Assembly (NCBI GenBank): GCA_028293365.1
Contig: JAQGOX010000382.1
Coordinates: 1 to 13,325, forward strand
Reading direction: 5' to 3'
Source of the DNA: Verrucomicrobiales bacterium
GTDB taxonomy: Bacteria > Verrucomicrobiota > Verrucomicrobiia > Limisphaerales > SXQI01
DNA: 13,325 nt
The position numbers and the translations under genes are program-made. Below, piece after piece: positions 8,501-13,325 of the stretch. The notes under the pieces were generated by a model, which saw nothing but the letters and a program-made list of their open reading frames with translations, was not told where the DNA came from and ran no database searches. Numbering within the stretch: the first letter of the stretch is position 1; each line of letters opens with the position of its first letter.

Positions 8501-9682
8501 GTGATCCTGGAATCGCTTCCGTTCATGCCGAACGGAAAAGTGGATCGACGCGCGCTCCCGGCACCCCTAGAGGAATCGTTCTCTTCATCGACTATCAAGG
8601 GCCCCAGCACACCCCTCGAATTACAGATCCAGCTTGCATTCGAACGTGTATTGAAACGGGTCCCCATTGCGATCAATGCCAGTTTTTTCGAATTGGGTGG
8701 CGATTCGCTCCAGGCCCTCGAGTTGATCGTTGAAATCGAACGGGCCACCGGACGCAGCCTGCCTTTGGGCGCTCTGTACCAATCGTCAACCGTGGAAGGG
8801 CTCGCAGAAGAGCTTCAAAAACAGAATGGCATTTCCAGCGCTTCCTGTTTGGTGCCGTTGCAAACCCGTGGCAATCGTCCACCATTCTTTCTGATCCACA
8901 CGACCCCGGGCGATATTCTTGGGTACGGCAACATGGTCTACCATCTCGGGGTGACGCAACCGTGTTATGGCTTTCAGTCACTCGGCATGATAGACCCTGG
9001 TCGCGGACACACTTCGATTGAATCGATGGCAGGCCATTATCTTGCGCAGTTACGGGAGTTTCAGCCGAAGGGCCCTTATTATCTGGGTGGGTGGTGCTAT
9101 GGCGGCGTCATCGCAGTGGAAATGGCCCGCCACCTTTTGGAAGCAGGCGAGCAGGTCGGGTTGCTCGCTCTTTTCGAAACCGTCGCGATGCCTCCGGATG
9201 TTTGGAATTTCCGTTATTATGCCCATCGGCTCCAGTGTTCGTTGCGAATGTCTCCCGCGCAGTGGGCGGTTTATTGCCGCGAGAAGATCAAATATCTGCG
9301 CGATACAAAAATGGCTAATCGCATGAGGTTTCGCGATGTTCAGTCCTCTGAAGTGGAAGAGCCAGTCAGCGCTCAGACAAAAGAACGATTGGTGCGCCTG
9401 GAAAACGTTTACAATACCAACCTGACCGCCTTGAAGCGCTTCCGATCATCCTATTATCCGGGAACAGTCACGCTGTTTAACGCGGCAGAAAAAGATCCTG
9501 CGCTGATTCCAGATTCACAATACGGCTGGGTCGGTCTGGCGGATGCAATCGAGATCCATACCGTTCCGGGCGGGCATGACAGCATGTTGGGCGAGCCTCA
9601 TGTGAGTGTCCTCGCTCAAAGGCTCGACGCCGCTTTGCAAAATGCTCAGGCGAAGCATGAGAGCAGTTCAAAAAGCCTATGA
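5510..9682 (+). CDS. Single-module NRPS: GNAT - condensation C-lobe - adenylation - PCP - thioesterase
   Basis: A 1390-residue cytoplasmic megaenzyme. Residues 1-275 form a GNAT region: a divergent first half, then a typical acetyltransferase core with NVGTDPKARKRGFG (200-213), whose RKRGFG is the acyl-CoA loop. About 300-497 resembles only the C-terminal lobe of a condensation domain (LLVAAWSCLLWRYTGEE, then DLDSLNAIEILYRNNAF and the linker to VPERQQLL); no HHxxxDG is present. About 513-1020 is a complete adenylation domain: YTSGSTGKPKG (664-674), FNFDASFEQ, NAYGPTE, YRTGDLARY, GRIDDQVKIRGFRIELGE and NGKVDR (catalytic K1010). About 1040-1115 is a carrier protein with Ser1066 in LGGDSL. About 1124-1385 is a thioesterase with nucleophile elbow GGWCYGG (C1196), E1223 and H1356. 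The start is the first ATG after a 22-base gap, with no strong ribosome site. The pocket code suggests a basic substrate; the product is unknown. Confidence 0.93.
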   Translation: MLAELQSALKPILISEWMRLHYEMQQGGFISNLSRTANGWHIESDLSNAPMWNHSALAPDSGNISQFISEVADFHAHNGKRPTVYFNTALASAVTLEDPLRAAGYERFDQETWMACSLGETQVNESALGFKEVSSGKQLADFVRIFNAAYQIRDEKHGAAIERHKTVKGRLVHHFLGFDRESPVCTATLVVQDDIGCIYNVGTDPKARKRGFGREMLRHVLEFARGSGLGRVFLQVESGTTAERLYTVLGFQPLFSRIGYRDANWRARCRERSEISTVSSLSSLLGGPRAVQDQAEQALARETLALSSNLTSRLRSQCEKSNIHPASLLVAAWSCLLWRYTGEEKTNFGVRLAGGETGRTQIHAVSLIVNASESAAKWLMSTDRALRGFESSRVITSDGASIPLSAMESVVTCKSGSRFSGNATQSSFPIELSIDLDSLNAIEILYRNNAFRKDSIRQIANHVVRLIEALLFNPSEILSRLEMLTVPERQQLLVEWNRVTDFPHDLPLVPKAFELQVEKTPDALAVVFAGGEETIGERELTYRQLNRRANRLAHHLQALGVRSGTFVGVCLNRSLEFIVALLGILKSGGACVPLDPEYPEERLEFMIEDSQAQVIITEGALSSRLRSHKAHVLRIDLDASRIAASNEKNIPLQIRPIDPAYLIYTSGSTGKPKGVIVPHRAIAIHSADVRHQYGLSARDRVLQFSSFNFDASFEQMLPPLLSGACLVVRGKEVWNIKQFATNLQEFQLTVADIPTAYWHQLAQEWAASPEGVTSSALRLVIVGGEAMSAEKLRLWQRTPLAKIRLVNAYGPTECTITATTYEVPATQPVDPNLKNVPIGRPRADRKVYILDKYGNPTPVGVPGELFIGGETLADGYLNRAKLTAEKFVTDPFSDDPGARLYRTGDLARYIEDGNIEFLGRIDDQVKIRGFRIELGEIENALSQHPDIRETVLIARENSAGEKRLVAYLTFRRQRPDVSVLRSYLRSLLPEYMVPSAFVILESLPFMPNGKVDRRALPAPLEESFSSSTIKGPSTPLELQIQLAFERVLKRVPIAINASFFELGGDSLQALELIVEIERATGRSLPLGALYQSSTVEGLAEELQKQNGISSASCLVPLQTRGNRPPFFLIHTTPGDILGYGNMVYHLGVTQPCYGFQSLGMIDPGRGHTSIESMAGHYLAQLREFQPKGPYYLGGWCYGGVIAVEMARHLLEAGEQVGLLALFETVAMPPDVWNFRYYAHRLQCSLRMSPAQWAVYCREKIKYLRDTKMANRMRFRDVQSSEVEEPVSAQTKERLVRLENVYNTNLTALKRFRSSYYPGTVTLFNAAEKDPALIPDSQYGWVGLADAIEIHTVPGGHDSMLGEPHVSVLAQRLDAALQNAQAKHESSSKSL

Positions 9683-11232
9683 CGAACGAAGATGTAAAAC
9701 GAAATATTTGGCGTAATTCGATTTCGAATTACATCTTCCTCTTTTTGAGACTGGGGCTCGGCATGGTGGTCTTCCGCCTGATCAACCAATCGCTCTCCGA
9801 GGAACAGTTCGGGTTTTGGGCGCTGCTCTGGAGCGTTTTTGGTTACGGAATTCTGCTCGACTTTGGGTTCGGGTTTACGGCTCAAAAGCGGGTCGCAGAA
9901 TTATCGGTAAAGAAAGAATGGACTCAGTTGAGTGGCGTGTTGAGTACTATTTTTTTCGTATATCTGGCGGTGGCGGGCATATTGATATTGATCGGTTTAT
10001 TTGGCTCTCCATATATCATCCGTTTGTTCGCGGTAACGCCTGAGAACAGGCCTTATTTTACAAAAATCCTAATGATTTTCTTCTGCGGAATGGGCCTTGC
10101 CTTTCCCATGGGAATTTTTCCGGAAATTCTTCGAGGGCAGCAGCGAATCAGTCTTACCAATTGGATTTTGATTGCGGGTTATAGTACCAGCTTTGTGCTG
10201 GTATTCTGTTGTCTCCATTATCACTGGGGATTGGCCATGCTATTCGTTATCACACTTTCGTGCAGCATACTTTCTGATTTGATGTGCGGTTTTTTTGCGT
10301 TGAAACATATGCCCATGGTGCGAATTGCTCCCGCTTTTTTTTCCCAGGGAATGGTGCGGGATACAATGAAGTTTTCGATTTTCGCCTACGTATCAACACT
10401 CAGCACCATCATACTCACACGCACCGATCAGTTGGTAATTGGGTCAGCTCTTTCAGTGGCTGCGGTAGCGATCTATCAACGAGGCGCCAAGGTAGGCGAT
10501 ATGTTCAGTAATTTTGCCCTGCAAATCCCGGAAACACTCTCGCCTGCGGCAGCGCATTTGCATGCCAGTGGCGACAAGGATTTTCTCCGCCGCCTTTTGA
10601 TCGACGGCACTCGTATTACCGTACTACTTGCGACCCCCTTGTACCTCATCTGCGCCTGCTACATGGATAGCATTCTGCGCATTATCACCGGCTTTAAGCA
10701 AAGCGCCCCGGAAACCTATTGGGTTGGCGAAGTGCTTCTGTTCTGGGCTTATACGACCGTTCTGACCCAGAGTGTCACGAAGCGCATTTTCATGATGTGC
10801 GGGCATGAGAGACGGTTGATGTGGTTGAGCATTTCCGAGGCAGGACTAAATCTCGGTCTGAGTCTCGGGCTAGTGTTGTATTATCGAAATGTCATTTGCG
10901 TCGCATTGGGTTCACTCATTGCAACATTTGTTTTTGGCTGGTTTTGCATCTGGCCCTGGGCCGCGCGGGAGGCCAATCTTTCAGGCCTCAATCTCGCGCG
11001 CGCCGTGGTGCTCCCCGCCTGGATTGCGTGCATTCCGCTGTTGGCGCTGCTGTTAATCGAACGCAATCTGCCCTATTTCAATGCTCGCGAAAACACCGGG
11101 TATTTTCTTGTCGAGGCCGCTGTCGCATGCGCGGTGGCGTTCGCGGGCCTGTGGGCTCTGGCGTTAAAGCCGGTTGAGCGGGAGAAATGTCTGATCCAGT
11201 TCAGCAAGCTGTTTCGAGGGAATCTTGCCTGA
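9679..11232 (+). CDS. Wzx/MATE-type polysaccharide flippase
   Basis: A 517-residue polytopic inner-membrane protein of the oligosaccharide flippase (Wzx-like, MOP superfamily) type, predicted to move a lipid-linked glycan or glycolipid across the inner membrane. About twelve to fourteen hydrophobic segments can be seen, beginning near residues 15-33, 44-62 and 84-108, with a hydrophobic C-terminus. The segment RTDQLVIGSALSVAAVAIYQ with following AKVGDMF matches the conserved seventh-helix region of the family. There is no signal peptide; the first helix follows a short charged N-terminus. The ATG overlaps the NRPS stop (ATGA at 9679-9682), implying coupled translation. The first twenty codons contain two overlapping inverted repeats (see the separate entry). 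The specific cargo cannot be read from sequence. Confidence 0.9.
   Translation: MTNEDVKRNIWRNSISNYIFLFLRLGLGMVVFRLINQSLSEEQFGFWALLWSVFGYGILLDFGFGFTAQKRVAELSVKKEWTQLSGVLSTIFFVYLAVAGILILIGLFGSPYIIRLFAVTPENRPYFTKILMIFFCGMGLAFPMGIFPEILRGQQRISLTNWILIAGYSTSFVLVFCCLHYHWGLAMLFVITLSCSILSDLMCGFFALKHMPMVRIAPAFFSQGMVRDTMKFSIFAYVSTLSTIILTRTDQLVIGSALSVAAVAIYQRGAKVGDMFSNFALQIPETLSPAAAHLHASGDKDFLRRLLIDGTRITVLLATPLYLICACYMDSILRIITGFKQSAPETYWVGEVLLFWAYTTVLTQSVTKRIFMMCGHERRLMWLSISEAGLNLGLSLGLVLYYRNVICVALGSLIATFVFGWFCIWPWAAREANLSGLNLARAVVLPAWIACIPLLALLLIERNLPYFNARENTGYFLVEAAVACAVAFAGLWALALKPVEREKCLIQFSKLFRGNLA
9688..9738 (+). promoter_or_regulatory. Two mutually exclusive inverted repeats at the 5' end of the flippase gene
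   Basis: A perfect 10-bp inverted repeat, GAAGATGTAA (9688-9697) and TTACATCTTC (9729-9738), spans 31 bases. Inside it is a perfect 9-bp repeat, GTAATTCGA (9713-9721) and TCGAATTAC (9724-9732), with a 2-base spacer. The right arms share 9729-9732, so both RNA hairpins cannot form fully at once. A pyrimidine-rich stretch with five Ts follows at 9736-9748. An attenuator or translational switch is possible. Either repeat alone could occur by chance in 13 kb, and the sequence also codes for protein, so function is uncertain. Confidence 0.25.
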
Positions 11233-12104
11233 TGAATCCAAAGGTTTCCATCGTACTGCGCTCGTTCAATGAAGCGTGGGCACTGCGCGATACCCTCCCA
11301 GCCTTGCGCGCTCAGGAGTTTCGCGACTGGGAATTGATCGTGATCGATTCGGGTTCAACGGATGGTTCAATTGAGTTAATCGAACGCTTTCAGCCACGTC
11401 AGTTGATTCGTATCCAGCCGCACGAGTATAATCCCAGTCGTGTGATGAATCTGGGAATGCGATTGGCTTCAACCGGCTTCGGCATTTTTCTCAATGCCGA
11501 TGCGACCCCACAAGGTAACCATTGGCTTGGCCCGCTGGCGAAGGCTCTGGAGGACGTCAAGACAGCGGCTGTGTTTGGTCGGCAAATTCCCAGGCCCGAT
11601 TGCCAGGCGGTATTCGCTTGCGATTACGATCGGTGCTTTGGGCCGGAACGGGAATCAGCCAATTGGGACCATTTTTTCAGTATGGTGAGCAGTGGGCTGC
11701 GTAAAGACATCTGGAGCAAGCGCGGCTTCCTCGAAAACCTCCAGTACGCCGAGGATGATGAGTATACCCGCTGGTGCCGCAGTAACGGATATGTAGTGAA
11801 ATACTGCCCCGAATCGGTCGTGATGCATTCGCACAATTATTCGCCAGAGCAGGCATATAAACGGAGTTTTGGCGACGCGCGCGCGCTGGCAGCGTCCTGG
11901 CCCGGAAAACGAGCCGATTTCAATTGGTTTCGCACCTTGTTCTTGGGCTGGTTAAACGACCTTCGGCACGATGTGCGCTACTGCACCCGGAATGGCCGCC
12001 CAGCGGAGTTAGCGCACGCGGCGAGAATACGCTGGCAACAGCGGCGAGGAAAGCTTGAAGGCTTTCACGCGGGGTGGAAAACCTATCGAGGTATTGCGAA
12101 ATGA
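11232..12104 (+). CDS. GT2 family glycosyltransferase (rhamnosyltransferase-like)
   Basis: A 290-residue GT-A fold, family 2 glycosyltransferase. MNPKVSIVLRSFNE opens the nucleotide-sugar binding strand; DSGSTDGS (39-46) binds the nucleotide; NADAT around D90 is the metal-binding DxD-like motif. The pattern YNPSRVMNLGMRLA followed by LNADATP and VFGRQIPRPDC with a DYDR motif resembles the subgroup often annotated as rhamnosyltransferases, but the donor sugar is not proven by this. AEDDEYTRW is in the region of the usual catalytic-base motif (ED). The start at 11232 overlaps the flippase stop as TGATG and has GAGGG at 11216-11220 about 11 bases ahead; an in-frame ATG at 11187 would add 15 residues before the fold and overlap the flippase more. 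No membrane helix is seen, so it should act at the cytoplasmic face. Confidence 0.88.
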   Translation: MNPKVSIVLRSFNEAWALRDTLPALRAQEFRDWELIVIDSGSTDGSIELIERFQPRQLIRIQPHEYNPSRVMNLGMRLASTGFGIFLNADATPQGNHWLGPLAKALEDVKTAAVFGRQIPRPDCQAVFACDYDRCFGPERESANWDHFFSMVSSGLRKDIWSKRGFLENLQYAEDDEYTRWCRSNGYVVKYCPESVVMHSHNYSPEQAYKRSFGDARALAASWPGKRADFNWFRTLFLGWLNDLRHDVRYCTRNGRPAELAHAARIRWQQRRGKLEGFHAGWKTYRGIAK

Positions 12105-13325
12105 AAATTCTCGTTTTGACCAATCTTTTTCCGCCTCATTACCTTGGTGGATACGAGCTGATCTGCGAAGCAGTTACGAGCGCTTTGCGGATTAGAGGGC
12201 ACGAAGTCTCCGTCCTGACTTCCGATCATGTTCGCGCTGGTGTCCTGAACAACCCGGAAAACAAAGTTGAAAGGAGCCTTCGAATTCACGGTCTTTACGG
12301 GCACCCCTGGCTCGGGATTGGTTCTCTCTGGCAGCTTGAATGCCATAATAACAAAACCTTGCGAGAGGCAATAGCGCGTGCCAAACCGGACTTGGTTTAC
12401 GTTTGGAACATGGGCGGCTTGTCCAAATCGATGGTTTTCGCGTTGGAAAGACTGGGAATTCCCGTTGCTTTTTACCTTTCCGACCATTGGATTGCGCGCG
12501 GATCCGAGGCTGACGTCTGGTCACAATGGTGGAATCGCGGAAATCCCTCCATTGCTCATCGAGTTCTGCGAGGTTTGCTTTCAATTTCCGGGTTGCGAGC
12601 TTGTGCCTCAAGAATCGCTGCGACTCAGCTACTCCGTGAGTTTCCATTCCGCTGTATTTATTTCTGTAGTGGCGCTTTGCGTGACCTGACTGTCTCGGCC
12701 GGTTATGACGTTGCTCACGGAAGCGTGATTTATTGTCCCGTTAATATCGAGCGATTCCACGGTGTCGCCCGGCAGGCTGCCGAGCCGATTCGGCGCTTTC
12801 TATGGGTCGGGCGCCTTGCCCCGGATAAAGGGATCATGACGGCTCTGCGCGCTCTAAAGTGCCTCGGCAGCAATTTCAAGGCTGTGCTTGATGTTTATGG
12901 TGCTGGAGAACCAGAGTACGTATCCGAACTGACACATTTTGTTTCTGACCATCAGTTACCCGTCGAATTTCATTCTGCTCCCGCACGGGAGATGCCCAAC
13001 GTTTATCGCAGTCACGACGCATTGCTTTTTACCTCTGAATGGGCTGAACCATTCGCCCTGACACCACTCGAAGCGATGGCGACTGGATTGCCGGTCGTTG
13101 GGACGACCACAGGTGGGAGTCGGGAGATTTTTAGACACGGTGAGAACGCGCTTACTTATACCGCCGGTAATGCCGAGGAACTCGCCGCACGAATTTTACA
13201 GCTCTCGACTGAACCCGCTCTGCGGGAACACATCGCTGTGGCGGGGCAGGCGGAAGTGCGGGCCAAGTACTCCGAATGCATTATCGTTGATCAAATCGAA
13301 CGCTTTTTGATTGAAACTATCAGGC
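12101..13325 (+). CDS. GT4 family glycosyltransferase (3' partial)
   Basis: The reading frame opens at ATG 12101, overlapping the GT2 stop (ATGA), and stays open for 408 codons to the window edge, so the C-terminus is missing, probably by only a little. MKILVLTNLFPPHYLGGYELICEAV is the N-terminal Rossmann start with the GG-rich acceptor/donor loop typical of GT-B family 4 enzymes. RRFLWVGRLAPDKGIMTAL and VLDVYGAGEPEY are the second-domain strands. EWAEPFALTPLEAMATGLPVV is the donor-binding E-x7-E motif, followed by the TTTGGSREI loop. It is a retaining glycosyltransferase, cytoplasmic or membrane-associated; donor and acceptor are unknown. With the GT2 and flippase it indicates assembly of a glycan with at least two sugars. 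Confidence 0.9.
   Translation, partial: MKILVLTNLFPPHYLGGYELICEAVTSALRIRGHEVSVLTSDHVRAGVLNNPENKVERSLRIHGLYGHPWLGIGSLWQLECHNNKTLREAIARAKPDLVYVWNMGGLSKSMVFALERLGIPVAFYLSDHWIARGSEADVWSQWWNRGNPSIAHRVLRGLLSISGLRACASRIAATQLLREFPFRCIYFCSGALRDLTVSAGYDVAHGSVIYCPVNIERFHGVARQAAEPIRRFLWVGRLAPDKGIMTALRALKCLGSNFKAVLDVYGAGEPEYVSELTHFVSDHQLPVEFHSAPAREMPNVYRSHDALLFTSEWAEPFALTPLEAMATGLPVVGTTTGGSREIFRHGENALTYTAGNAEELAARILQLSTEPALREHIAVAGQAEVRAKYSECIIVDQIERFLIETIR

Noticed and set aside
11187..11231. An upstream in-frame start for the GT2 gene
   Set aside because: The added 15 residues precede the normal GT2 start and overlap the flippase; the TGATG junction at 11230-11234 with GAGGG ahead is a better start.
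1..13325. CRISPR arrays, tRNA/rRNA genes, insertion sequences or integration sites
   Set aside because: Reading through, I saw no regularly spaced repeats, no cloverleaf-like or rRNA sequence, and no transposase or integrase motifs; the window is almost fully occupied by coding sequence.

Overview
The window carries nine co-oriented (+) genes on DNA of moderate GC (a little over 50% by eye), with dense packing and few SD-like sites. The gene families suggest a Gram-negative soil-type bacterium, most likely Verrucomicrobiota (Pedosphaera/Limisphaerales-like), with Acidobacteriota as the alternative. The clues are a copper monooxygenase-like domain fused to TPRs, an RsbW-GAF-SpoIIE regulator, FkbM, and a Wzx/GT set. 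This placement is inference from family content, not from a marker gene.

Region 1 (1-1065) is the 3' part of a peptidylglycine-monooxygenase-like (PHM fold) protein ending in TPRs. It is followed by a 288-base gap holding a weak candidate terminator and a good candidate sigma70-type promoter. The first gene looks unrelated to what follows.

Region 2 (1414-3509) is a partner-switching pair: a small STAS protein, and a three-part regulator with an RsbW-like Ser kinase domain, a GAF sensor and a SpoIIE-type PP2C phosphatase. The layout resembles the SypA/SypE pair that controls Vibrio fischeri syp polysaccharide. The STAS protein has Cys where the phosphorylated Ser is expected.

Region 3 (3518-13325, open at the right edge) follows only 8 bases later and is nearly gapless. 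It encodes an alkaline-phosphatase-superfamily hydrolase, an FkbM methyltransferase, a 1390-residue single-module NRPS, a Wzx/MATE-type flippase, a GT2 glycosyltransferase and a GT4 glycosyltransferase that is cut by the window edge. Junctions are ATGA or TGATG overlaps except for a 22-base gap before the NRPS. One transcript from about position 1305 could cover everything from the STAS gene onward.

The most unusual object is the NRPS. A GNAT acyltransferase sits where the N-terminal, HHxxxDG-bearing lobe of a condensation domain should be. It is followed by a condensation C-lobe remnant, a complete adenylation domain whose pocket suggests a basic amino acid, a carrier protein, and a thioesterase whose triad reads Cys-Glu-His instead of Ser-Asp-His. 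Inside a glycan assembly/export cluster, the working hypothesis is that it makes an acylated amino acid (or amide) that decorates, or is carried by, an exported glycan or glycolipid, under control of the partner switch.
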